Made by a program: the position numbers and the translations under genes. This document shows, piece by piece, positions 17,130 through 24,436 of a stretch of DNA of 42,341 nucleotides (within the stretch, counting starts at the first letter, position 1; every line of letters starts with the position of its first letter). The notes beneath the pieces are model-generated. The model did no database searches and was not told where the DNA came from. It saw nothing but the letters and a program-made list of their open reading frames with translations. Location: contig SAJS01000029.1 in the NCBI GenBank assembly GCA_004017535.1, forward strand, positions 1-42,341, given 5' to 3'. The stretch is from Mesorhizobium sp. GTDB taxonomy: Bacteria > Pseudomonadota > Alphaproteobacteria > Rhizobiales > Rhizobiaceae.

Positions 17130-17600
17130 GCGGCGCTGGTCGGCTGCGAATCAAGATGTCGATGGCAAGGAGCTCTCGCCGCGCGTCTTTGCCGGGCCGA
17201 ACCTTCTGGCTATGCTCCTTCGAGAAGTCTGCCGAGCACCAGCCGCCGCACCGCCAAAGCGATCAATATGCGCGAGGGCACGACCTCAGCCTCTCAGCGC
17301 TGGCCAACCAGGTTGGAGCCTGTGCCGCGGCACGGAACCCGCTGCCTGCTGATCGAGGCGAATGTGCTTTGCCCCTGATCACCTGCATTACCACCCTTGG
17401 AAGGGCAAGACCGATCCGGACCGTCAGAATGTAAGGGATGACCGGCAGTTCGGCGGAACATGGCCGCCGGCGCTCTATCGTGCCTCGCGCGGCCGGCGGG
17501 AACAGCGTCCCGAGCGCTATTCATCCGTCAATATCGCCCGCTAATCGGGCACTATGCTGGGCGCATGCGCGTCGTAAGCTGTTCGTGTTTGCAGGACGCG
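17130..17600 (+). pseudogene. tnpC: IS66 transposase TnpC, central fragment
   Basis: In shifting frames the sequence gives AGPNLLAMLL, SFEKSAEHQPPHRQSDQYA, LSLSALANQVGACAAA and, after more breaks, ALCWAHARRKLFV. These are central blocks of IS66 TnpC, in the normal order. Several frameshifts and an absent C-terminus show that it is dead. The fragment ends just before the promoter region of the aminotransferase at 17785 and may have displaced whatever lay upstream of it. Confidence 0.85.
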
Positions 17601-17623
17601 CCCCCGACCCTCGGCTAAGGCGA

Positions 17624-17784
17624 AGGTGACGCCTTAGTTTTCACGGCAATTCGGGCCGATCCCGCGAATTCCACGGCGAATAACCTGCATTCCCGAGAAA
17701 CTCAAGGGACGTTTCCGGTATGCTATTTGCTAAACAGGTGGCTGGCCGAGTGCCCTCCGCCAATTTATCGCGAGGAGAGGGACA
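17624..17784 (+). promoter_or_regulatory. Leader/promoter region of the aminotransferase, conserved with 13932-14087
   Basis: The region shares gaaactcaagggac, cggtat(a/g)ct and gtggc...ccgag with the decayed copy after the Lrp gene. TATGCT at 17719-17724 (TATACT in the copy) is a possible -10 box. A ribosome-binding site gaggagag lies at 17772-17779, six bases before the start. The conserved blocks upstream of the -10 are candidates for Lrp/AsnC binding. Confidence 0.5.
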
Positions 17785-19191
17785 ATGCGCTTGAGCAATC
17801 TGGGAACCGAGCAACTCCGGGAGAAGGATAGAAGCTTCGTCTTCCATCCTTCTACGCATTTGGCCAAGCACAGCCGAGGCGAAACGCCAAATAGGATTAT
17901 GGCCGGTGCGGAAGGCGTCTATATCTGGGACACCGAAGGCCGAAGGAGCCTCGACGGTTTCGGAGGACTCTACTGCGTCAACATGGGATATGGATGCACG
18001 GAGATCGCCGAGGCCATTGCCAGGCAAGCACACGAATTGCCGTTCGCACACGTCTATGCCAGCCAAGGTACGGAGCCGGTCGCCCTGTTGGCAGAGGCCG
18101 TGGTCGAGTATTTCGGTCAGAACATGCGAAGGGTCTATTTCGGCCTCTCCGGTTCCGATGCCAACGAAACCAACATCAAGCTGGTCTGGTACTATAATAA
18201 CATTCTTGGCCGGCCCGAAAAGAAAAAGATCATCTCGCGAAATCGCGGCTATCACGGGTCTGGATTGGTCACGGGTAGCCTAACTGGCCTTCCCTTCTTT
18301 CACAATTTCTTCGACCTGCCTCTGGATTTGGTGCGCCATACAACCACGCCGCACTATTACCGCCAGGCGCGTGTCGAGGAGAGCGAGGAAGCGTTCTCCC
18401 GGCGCTGTGCCGATGAGCTTGAAGCCTTGATCCTGGCCGAAGGACCGGAAACGGTTGCAGCTTTTATCGGAGAGCCGGTACTTGGGACAGGAGGTATTGT
18501 GCCGCCCCCCAAAGGGTACTGGACGTCCATTCAAGCGGTGCTCGACAAATACGATATCCTTCTAATCGCGGATGAAGTGGTCTGCGGCTTCGCGCGAACC
18601 GGCGAGAAGTTCGGTTCCCACCTGTATAACATGCGTCCGGATTTCGTGACCATCGCAAAGGGTTTGAGTTCCGCCTACCTCCCCATCTCCGGGTCAATCA
18701 TTGGCGACCGTGTCTGGTCGGTTTTGGAACAAGGAACTGAGAAGCACGGCGCACTCGGCCACGGCTGGACATATTCGGGGCACACGCTTTGTGCCGCAGC
18801 CGCGCTCGCCAATATTCGACTGCTTAAAGAAAAAAATATTTTGGAGCATGTCCGCGATGTTGGACCGTATTGGCAAGACCGGATGAAGGCCGAGCTGGCG
18901 GGACATCCCATCGTTGGTGAAGTTCGCGGAGTGGGTATCCTGTCGGCCGTAGAGATGATGCGGGACCCAAAACAAAGGATACCATTCGAACCCGACCTTC
19001 AGGTCGGGGTGCGCACTGCAGCTGCTCTGTTTGAGAATGGTGTCATCGGACGGGCCATGCCGCATGGCGACATCCTCGGTTATGCACCCCCCCTGATCAT
19101 TACCCGAAAAGAGATCGACATCATTGTCGACGCGACGGTAAAGTCGGTCGATACCACCTATCGCGCGCTGAAGGCCGAGGGTGCCGTATGA
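17785..19191 (+). CDS. Class III (omega) aminotransferase, PLP-dependent
   Basis: The 468-residue protein is a full-length class III aminotransferase. It has the N-terminal GVYIWDTEGRRSLDGFGGLY, the PLP-phosphate region VYFGLSGSDANETNIKL, NRGYHGSG, FIGEPVLGTGGIVPPPKGYW, the PLP-ring aspartate in LLIADEVVCGFARTG, and the Schiff-base lysine in TIAKGLSSAYLPISG. C-terminal VRGVGILSAVEMM completes it. Members move the terminal amino group of beta-alanine, GABA, putrescine, taurine or similar to pyruvate or 2-oxoglutarate; the donor cannot be told from sequence alone. The start has a strong gaggagag site and matches the duplicated start at 14088. An Lrp regulator and an aldehyde dehydrogenase are nearby, fitting amine or amino-acid breakdown. 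Confidence 0.92.
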   Translation: MRLSNLGTEQLREKDRSFVFHPSTHLAKHSRGETPNRIMAGAEGVYIWDTEGRRSLDGFGGLYCVNMGYGCTEIAEAIARQAHELPFAHVYASQGTEPVALLAEAVVEYFGQNMRRVYFGLSGSDANETNIKLVWYYNNILGRPEKKKIISRNRGYHGSGLVTGSLTGLPFFHNFFDLPLDLVRHTTTPHYYRQARVEESEEAFSRRCADELEALILAEGPETVAAFIGEPVLGTGGIVPPPKGYWTSIQAVLDKYDILLIADEVVCGFARTGEKFGSHLYNMRPDFVTIAKGLSSAYLPISGSIIGDRVWSVLEQGTEKHGALGHGWTYSGHTLCAAAALANIRLLKEKNILEHVRDVGPYWQDRMKAELAGHPIVGEVRGVGILSAVEMMRDPKQRIPFEPDLQVGVRTAAALFENGVIGRAMPHGDILGYAPPLIITRKEIDIIVDATVKSVDTTYRALKAEGAV

Positions 19192-19383
19192 TTTTGCGAT
19201 CGCGAAGGAGCGAGTCCGGAGGCAGGCATGTCCCTGCGCGCTACTGCGCCGAGCAGACCCAAAACTGTTGAATTCCAGATATCTGATCTTGAGCATGCTC
19301 CGGGCTATTTCAGTCACGATTTGTAACCGAATCAGTTCTGCCGCCGCTGTCCTGTTGCCCAACGACCAGGACCTCTGTGCGGC

Positions 19384-19426
19384 GCGCCCTGCGGGTGTAC
19401 CTCCCCGCCGGCAGGGCGCCCTTTTT
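19384..19426 (+). terminator. Rho-independent terminator
   Basis: GCGCCCTGC (19384-19392) pairs with GCAGGGCGC (19411-19419), followed by a run of five Ts (19422-19426). It lies about 190 bp after the aminotransferase stop and would end that transcript. Confidence 0.75.
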
Positions 19427-20025
19427 GACCCACGTAATCAGTATCATTATGGCCCGTGCGGAATCGAGGGTCTGGTAAAGGTCATCTGCACGTTCCGATG
19501 CAGATTGAGCTTAGACGTGCCCTTTACATCATTGCAGCGGGCCACGGTCGCCGGTTCCAAAGTGCGGCAATGCCGAAGGTTATCTTCCTTCACATCACAA
19601 AGAACAGAATAATAATTGCGGTGTATTTTATCACATCAGGTATATAAAAGGACGATACTCACACACCACCCCGTTCACAAGGAAAGGCATTTTAATATTG
19701 TTGAGACGATTTGCCTATCAAAGAAAAGAAAGCATCGCAACACTTCTTTGCGGATCACGGCGCCCCGGGTGGGGGATGAGCGGCTATCCGAATTGTTATG
19801 CTAATGCCGACCCAAATTCCTGCAAAAGCTGGGGTCAATGATGGCTTTTGGTCAGCGCAGGATGATTTCTCCTGATTTGGTCGGTGCAGGGGCGGTCATG
19901 ACTTAATGCATGGCAGCATTCTGGAGCCCGGTCAGCCCAGCGACGCCCGCGAATTCAATCGCGTTTGTCGGACATACACGACGCAGCCGGAAGGCGTGCA
20001 GAAAGAGGAAGAATCGAGCGCGACG
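19427..20025. other. AT-richer intergenic region upstream of the LuxR gene
   Basis: No gene was recognised. The stretch 19600-19800 is clearly richer in A+T than its surroundings and probably contains the promoter of the LuxR regulator. I found no convincing 18-bp tra-box-like palindrome. Confidence 0.45.
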
Positions 20026-20763
20026 ATGACGAGGGACATGCCACTTGTTTTCGAGACATTCCTTGAAAGACTGTCACAGAGTATCGATGAGGCAGATTTC
20101 CGGGATGCCATGGCTGAGGCGGCCGGACGACTTGACCTAATCTTCTTTGCCTACCTCTCCTTGCCAGCACGGCCTTCCGGCAAACCGAGGTTAATTTCGA
20201 ACTATCCAACCCGCTGGACCAGACAGTATCTGGAAAATCAGTATGAGAAACTCGATCCTGTGGTCTTGCGTGCTCGAAATGGCGGCTGCCCGTTTCACTG
20301 GGGATCGAATTTGGGAGGCGATAAAATGTCGCCGGCTCAACAGCAGCTATTCGATGAGGCGGCTCAATTCAGCATCTGCTGCGGTTTGACGATCCCAATT
20401 GTCGATCTCCGCGGCCGCATCGCTGCGGTTACTTTTGCCGCCGATGAGCCTCGTCCAGTATTTCTTCGGGTCGCTGAGCGGTACGAACAAGCTCTTCAAC
20501 TGATGGCGGCCTGCTTTCATCGTTGCGTTCGCCGCAAATTGCCGAGCGATCGAACAGTGGATGGGATTTCGCTGACATCCCGCGAATATGAGTGCCTGAG
20601 GTGGGCAGCGCGGGGTAATTCAGCCTGGGTGACCGGCCGCATCTTGGGTATCAAGCCACGCACGATCGCTTTTCATTTGGACAATGCCAAGAAGAAGCTA
20701 GGCGTGCGAACCCAAAATCAGGCTATAGCCCTTTTGGGGTCCGAAGGGTCCTCAATTCTCTGA
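20026..20763 (+). CDS. traR: LuxR/TraR-type AHL-dependent transcriptional regulator (orphan)
   Basis: The protein (245 residues from 20026; 241 from the ATG at 20038) has an N-terminal autoinducer-binding domain and a C-terminal LuxR helix-turn-helix (LTSREYECLRWAARGNSAW, then ILGIKPRTIAFHLDNAKKKL). Six positions that line the acyl-homoserine-lactone pocket of TraR are all present: W64, Y68, D77, P78, W92 and G120, each exactly seven later than in TraR. So it probably binds AHL. No LuxI-type synthase is in the window. Two QseM-like antiactivator genes follow, as expected for the TraR of Mesorhizobium ICEs, where this regulator switches on excision and transfer genes. The symbol is by analogy. 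The true start is uncertain because neither ATG has well-placed Shine-Dalgarno bases. Confidence 0.88.
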   Translation: MTRDMPLVFETFLERLSQSIDEADFRDAMAEAAGRLDLIFFAYLSLPARPSGKPRLISNYPTRWTRQYLENQYEKLDPVVLRARNGGCPFHWGSNLGGDKMSPAQQQLFDEAAQFSICCGLTIPIVDLRGRIAAVTFAADEPRPVFLRVAERYEQALQLMAACFHRCVRRKLPSDRTVDGISLTSREYECLRWAARGNSAWVTGRILGIKPRTIAFHLDNAKKKLGVRTQNQAIALLGSEGSSIL

Positions 20764-21297
20764 GAAGCTTTTTGATCCCCTTGTGCTCGGGCCATTCGAT
20801 CGCGCGCTTTGTATCGAGCGTTGACTGGATGCCGAGATCTTCTGTTCCGCCGGCTCGGGCGATGCAGCCGTATTCTTCCAGTCCGCGCCGGTGATCATAG
20901 TCTATGGGTGCTCGAGCGGGTGTTTCGTCGCTGACGAGCTAGTCGTGCGGTTATATAGTTTCCGAGGATGGCCCGCTTGCATACCTGCCTGCCGGTAATC
21001 TCTAACCCTTGACTTAGGGCGATGGCTATCGGTTATGCGGCTTGAAAGCGAAGAGGTGGCCCCTTCGTCGAGCGCCGGTACGATATGGAGTGCTGCTCCG
21101 GGCTAATACCCATCCAGACAGAGCGGAACCTTCTATCACGTCAGACGCTCGGACAATTGCCAAAACCCGATTTCCTGGGAACTGAATTGTGCTCGCCACC
21201 GGGTCCATTTTGCCGGCGCGTCTGTGGTGCAGGCCCCGATCAGCCTGACCAATGGCACAGGAACTGCCTGCTTCTATGACCGAGCACTGCGAATTTG
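20764..21297. other. Intergenic region with a possible minus-strand gene fragment
   Basis: On the minus strand, 20945 to 20764 stays open and reads DETPARAPIDYDHRRG, then GGTEDLGIQSTLDTKRAIEW and KGIKKLLREL, which looks protein-like but has no start codon and no family I recognise. It may be the tail of a lost gene. The rest (20950-21297) shows nothing recognisable. Confidence 0.35.
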
Positions 21298-21579
21298 TCA
21301 GCTGGCGAACAATTCCTTGTAGCCGCTCGTCACCATCCAGTTCGCACGGTCGAGATGACTACGAAGCGCCTTCCTGGCGCGCTCCGGTTCAAGTGCCGGA
21401 TCAATGCCGAGGATCAGTTGGGCCATTTCCTCTTCGGGCGCCTCATCGGCTGAGGCGTCCAGGAGCCTCATATAGATGGTAAAGTGCGCCCTGTCGTAGG
21501 CGGTAAGACGGTCAGACCAAGGGACTTCGTCGAGCAGTGTTGAGCTTTGAGTCCTATCTGTTCCCGTTGATCGATTCAT
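21298..21579 (-). CDS. qseM: DUF2285 antiactivator, QseM-like (copy A)
   Basis: The 93-residue protein consists almost wholly of a DUF2285 domain: DEVPWSDRLTAYDRAHFTIY, MRLLDASADEAPEEEMAQLI, LGIDPALEPERARKALRSHL, and DRANWMVTSGYKELF. In Mesorhizobium ICEs the protein QseM, of the same size and family, binds TraR and blocks quorum-sensing activation, keeping transfer off in most cells. The gene is divergent from an XRE gene 116 bp away, just as qseM is from qseC, and sits next to a TraR-like gene. Two palindromes in the gap are probable operators. Copy B at 22366-22632 encodes a closely similar protein. The function is inferred from family and context. Confidence 0.85.
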   Translation of the reverse strand: MNRSTGTDRTQSSTLLDEVPWSDRLTAYDRAHFTIYMRLLDASADEAPEEEMAQLILGIDPALEPERARKALRSHLDRANWMVTSGYKELFAS

Positions 21580-21624
21580 GTCTGCCGCGAACCTCGCATG
21601 TTGATCGCTGGATCCAAGGCAGAA

Positions 21625-21641
21625 TATCCCAAAATGGGATA
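21625..21641. promoter_or_regulatory. Palindromic operator 1 between qseM and qseC
   Basis: TATCCCA-aaa-TGGGATA is a perfect 7-3-7 inverted repeat in the divergent promoter region. It is the expected kind of site for the small XRE repressor encoded at 21696. It overlaps operator 2 by two bases. Confidence 0.7.
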
Positions 21642-21658
21642 ATCCGAAACGGGGATTA
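21640..21658. promoter_or_regulatory. Palindromic operator 2 between qseM and qseC
   Basis: TAATCC-gaaacgg-GGATTA is an imperfectly related 6-7-6 inverted repeat directly beside operator 1. The paired, unequal sites recall the two-operator arrangement by which QseC controls qseM and itself in Mesorhizobium ICEs. Confidence 0.65.
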
Positions 21659-21695
21659 GTCGCTGAGCCGGTCTCTACCTGACCGGTTCACCTAA

Positions 21696-21929
21696 ATGCC
21701 CAAATCTCTTCGATCTCCCCGCCACCAGCGGTTTCTGGCCCAGTTGATCTCACTGCGCAATGTCAAAGGGCTGACGCAGGCGCAGGTGGCTGAGAAGCTT
21801 GGTCGTCCGCAATCTTTCGTGGCGAAATATGAGGGTGGCGAGCGGCGTCTCGATATCATTGAGTTTCTCGACGTAACTGCGGCCCTCGATGCTGATCCGT
21901 GTGAGATTCTGTTGAGCCTGCGCACGTAG
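21696..21929 (+). CDS. qseC: Small XRE-family repressor, QseC-like
   Basis: The 77-residue protein is a single helix-turn-helix domain: RHQRFLAQLISLRNVKGLTQ, AQVAEKLGRPQSFVAKYEGG, and a short tail ERRLDIIEFLDVTAAL. It matches the size, fold and position of QseC, the DNA-binding protein that regulates qseM and its own gene in a bistable switch. It is divergent from the DUF2285 gene. No Shine-Dalgarno sequence is visible before the ATG at 21696; the message could be leaderless or weakly translated. The call rests on context and family rather than close alignment. Confidence 0.8.
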   Translation: MPKSLRSPRHQRFLAQLISLRNVKGLTQAQVAEKLGRPQSFVAKYEGGERRLDIIEFLDVTAALDADPCEILLSLRT

Positions 21930-22365
21930 TGGGCGCCCGCGCCCATCACCGCGCGTGCCGTGTGCCGGTGGGTCGAGCCCCGCTTTTCTTGGCTCTGGCG
22001 TCTCGACCATTCCGCTGCGCCTCCTAGCGCGTCGTTAGACTCTCGCAATTCGCTCTATTTGTGCCTTTCCCAGCAGGTGGCGCCGCATCCTTCTAGGCCC
22101 GCCGCGGCGTCCCGCAACCCTTAGCCAGCTGTGAGCTTTCAGTAGGTTGTCCATCCGGCCCTTCGGATGCGGTGCGGCTCAGACGGCGGACCCGTTCCTG
22201 TCATGATTCGCCGACGCACCCATTCCTGGGAAGCAGCCATTGGCGAGCGGAGGACAAAATGATGAGACAGCGAAGCGCTGGGCCATCCGCGCTGTGGTGA
22301 TACGTCGATGCATGGTGTTACGCGACTTCGTTGCTTGAAGCGAAGCGACCGCACCGCCCATTTCG
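21930..22365. other. Non-coding stretch partly repeated after the second XRE gene
   Basis: No gene was recognised. Short blocks here recur downstream of the second module in the same order: cgcttttctt (about 21982 and 23023), taggcccgccgcggc (about 22095 and 23152), and ccttcggatgcggt (about 22160 and 23212). This shows that a unit larger than the genes alone was duplicated. Confidence 0.6.
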
Positions 22366-22632
22366 TCAACTGGCGAACAAATCCTTGTAGCCGCTCGTCA
22401 CCACCCAGTTTGCACGGTCGAGATGACTGCGAAGAACGTTGCGTGCGCGCTCAGGTTCGCGTGCCGGATCAATGCCGAGGATCACTTTGGCCATTTCCTC
22501 TTCAGTGGCGTTGTCTGCCGAGGCGTCCAGGAGCCTCATATAGGTTGTAAAGTGGTCCTTGTCGTAGGCTGTAATGCGGTCCGACCAGGGGACCTCGTCG
22601 GCGAACGGCGTGTTCGATCTGGGCTGCAACAT
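22366..22632 (-). CDS. DUF2285 antiactivator, QseM-like (copy B)
   Basis: The 88-residue protein is a second DUF2285 protein: DEVPWSDRITAYDKDHFTTY, MRLLDASADNATEEEMAKVI, LGIDPAREPERARNVLRSHL and WVVTSGYKDLF. By eye about four residues in five match copy A over the shared domain, while the first 12 residues differ. ATG 22632 has GGAG about 12 bases upstream. Like copy A it is divergent from an XRE gene, but that gene is of a different subtype. Two antiactivators could give dose, redundancy or distinct partners for the LuxR protein. The function is inferred. Confidence 0.82.
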   Translation of the reverse strand: MLQPRSNTPFADEVPWSDRITAYDKDHFTTYMRLLDASADNATEEEMAKVILGIDPAREPERARNVLRSHLDRANWVVTSGYKDLFAS

Positions 22633-22741
22633 CGCTAATTCTATCTCCGGCCAATGGACCCGCGAAGCCCTGTGCCTGCTAAATGTGGATTACATATTAT
22701 AGTTGATAAACTCAAGCCGCCTGATCCGCTGGCTTGCGTGC
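22633..22741. promoter_or_regulatory. Divergent promoter region of module B
   Basis: The 109-bp gap is AT-rich at 22681-22712. It lacks the TATCCC palindrome of module A and keeps only one GGATTA half-site (22688-22693). The control sequence has therefore changed together with the type of XRE protein next to it. Confidence 0.45.
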
Positions 22742-22960
22742 ATGGATATGCGCAAGTTGGTCGGACGGAATGTGCAGAGGATCAGGCAAAGGAAGCGCCT
22801 GACGCAGGAGCAGCTTGCGGAGATTTCCGGGTTCAGTCAGCAGTACATCAGCGGCTTGGAGAAAGGCCGAAGAAATCCGACAATTATCACGATCTATGAA
22901 CTGGCATTGGCCCTCGGCGTCAGCCACATGGATCTGGTTCGGCCCGACAAACAGGGCTGA
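22742..22960 (+). CDS. XRE family transcriptional regulator
   Basis: The 72-residue protein is a classic XRE helix-turn-helix: MDMRKLVGRNVQRIRQRKRL, TQEQLAEISGFSQQYISGLE, and KGRRNPTIITIYELALALGV. It is a different subtype from the QseC-like protein of module A. An upstream TTG start at 22703 would add 13 unlikely residues, so ATG 22742 is chosen. It is divergent from the copy-B antiactivator gene and probably represses it or itself. Confidence 0.85.
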   Translation: MDMRKLVGRNVQRIRQRKRLTQEQLAEISGFSQQYISGLEKGRRNPTIITIYELALALGVSHMDLVRPDKQG

Positions 22961-23633
22961 TGCACCCGCCCTCCAAGTAGCTGGCGGCCTGATGGCGCGC
23001 GCCGGGTGCTTGTGAACCCACGCTTTTCTTAGGTCCCCCGGCAGCCCCTGCCATTTAGCTCGCCCTCGCGCGGGCGCACCCTATTGGACAGTCGGACGCT
23101 GCGTTTTTGTCAGCTTTTCCTGGGACGTGGGGTGGTCGGCATTCCCTTTTAGGCCCGCCGCGGCCTGCCGCAACCTTCGCTCTCGCTTCAGGTCCTTCTC
23201 TTGTTTACGGTCCTTCGGATGCGGTCCGCCTCTTTCAGCGGGCCTAATCGCTTTCTGTTGCCCGCCCCACGGGGACAGGCACGCGAGACTAGTATGGAGC
23301 GTTGCGGTTAGCGCGCGAACAGCAAAGGAACCGAAAAAACAGGCAACTGTCGCAGTATGGCTGAACCAGCCATCGTGTCGGCATCTAGGAGCCGCGTGTT
23401 CGCCTTGCGCTGACACGAAGCTCAGACATGACGTCCGGGAGACGATGCTGGCAAATAGTCTGGCTGAAGCATTCCACCCACAATACCAAAGCCCGTCCCG
23501 ATTCAAAGCGCTTCTGAGCACTCCATCTCAGGCGCGGGGCCAGCTGGCCAGTTCACCTTCTTGGTCCGCCGGAAGAGAGCCCCGCCCTCTCGACAATCGG
23601 CTTCATGAGGTCTCGCCCTGCAGTGTCGACCGT
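22961..23633. other. Non-coding stretch after module B
   Basis: This stretch includes the blocks shared with 21930-22365. Open frames exist on both strands (for example 23127-23696 plus) but show no known motif and low-complexity composition. No gene was recognised. Confidence 0.4.
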
Positions 23634-23658
23634 AAAAAAGGGCGCGCGAGGCGCCCTT
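23634..23658 (-). terminator. Rho-independent terminator of ompW
   Basis: On the minus strand AAGGGCGC (23658-23651) and GCGCCCTT (23645-23638) form an eight-pair stem with a five-base loop, followed by a run of Ts (23639-23634). It lies about 40 bp after the ompW stop. Confidence 0.85.
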
Positions 23659-23699
23659 CATTTAAACCGGCAGTCGGGAAGCAGACTTCACTCTGATAT

Positions 23700-24398
23700 T
23701 CAAAAGCGGTAGGTGACACCTGCGCCTATCAGCCAGGGATCGAGCTCCGCCTTCCCCGTCAGCTTCGCGCCGGCCACCGTGACGTCGAAGTCCGGCTTCA
23801 GGAAAAGCTTCTTCACGTCGAAGTTGAGGCCCCAGTGCTGGTCCACCATGTAGTCGAATCCGACCTGCAGCGCCGTGCCGAACGTGTTCTTCACCTTGAG
23901 AGCATCAGCGCTGCCAGTGTCCTGGTTGTAGAAGATCGTGTAGTTCACGCCGGCGCCGACATAAGGCTTGAACGCGCCGAGATCGGTAAAATGGTACTGC
24001 AACGTGAGCGTCGGCGGCAGCAGCCAAACTTTGCCGATGTTGCCCAACCCTCCGATCGTCCCTTGGCCCGCGATGTTGGCATAAGTGGTACCGAGTATGA
24101 GTTCGGCGGCGATGTTGTCGGTGAAGAAATACGAGATATCGAGTTCCGGCGTCACCGTGTCCGAATACGAAAGACCGGAGCCGGGAAGCGTATCAACGTA
24201 GCCCAGATCTTTCGTAACGACGCCCAACGCCCGCAGGCGGACCTGCCAAGGGATTGGCGCTTCGGTGACCGAGGCTCCCGTCTCCGCCAGGACGGTCTCT
24301 GCTTGCGCAGGCTCCGCGGCGACGGCCTGCTGTCCCACCATGATCAGGGCCACCGCCGCTGCTGTTGCCCGCGCTACGCCCATTCGCGTTCTCGCCAT
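23700..24398 (-). CDS. ompW: OmpW family outer membrane protein
   Basis: The 232-residue protein has a signal peptide (MARTRMGVARATAAAVALIM, with a likely cut after QQAVAAEP) and then the eight-stranded OmpW barrel: VRLRALGVVTKDLGYVDTL, PELDISYFFTDNIAAELIL, PPTLTLQYHFTDLGAFKPYV, GAGVNYTIFYN, and the terminal GAGVTYRF ending in phenylalanine. OmpW proteins form small hydrophobic channels in the outer membrane. The start at 24398 has AAGGAG nine bases upstream; the open frame continues much further upstream only as an overlap with the next gene. It lies 38 bases after the prolyl oligopeptidase gene and is followed by a good terminator. Confidence 0.93.
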   Translation of the reverse strand: MARTRMGVARATAAAVALIMVGQQAVAAEPAQAETVLAETGASVTEAPIPWQVRLRALGVVTKDLGYVDTLPGSGLSYSDTVTPELDISYFFTDNIAAELILGTTYANIAGQGTIGGLGNIGKVWLLPPTLTLQYHFTDLGAFKPYVGAGVNYTIFYNQDTGSADALKVKNTFGTALQVGFDYMVDQHWGLNFDVKKLFLKPDFDVTVAGAKLTGKAELDPWLIGAGVTYRF

Positions 24399-24436
24399 GA
24401 GATTCACTCCTTGATGTTCAGAAAGGATGCACTGCA

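Noticed and set aside
19808-19830. Possible tra box (cctgcaaaagctgggg) before the LuxR gene
   Set aside because: The two halves are not complementary over more than three or four bases, far short of the usual 18-bp dyad.
21252-21268. Sigma-54-like -24/-12 sequence (tGG-N10-GC)
   Set aside because: The next plus-strand gene starts more than 400 bp away and has its own operators; no activator site was seen, so it is probably chance.
23127-23696. 189-residue plus-strand frame before ompW
   Set aside because: It runs through the ompW terminator and the duplicated non-coding blocks and shows no family motif.
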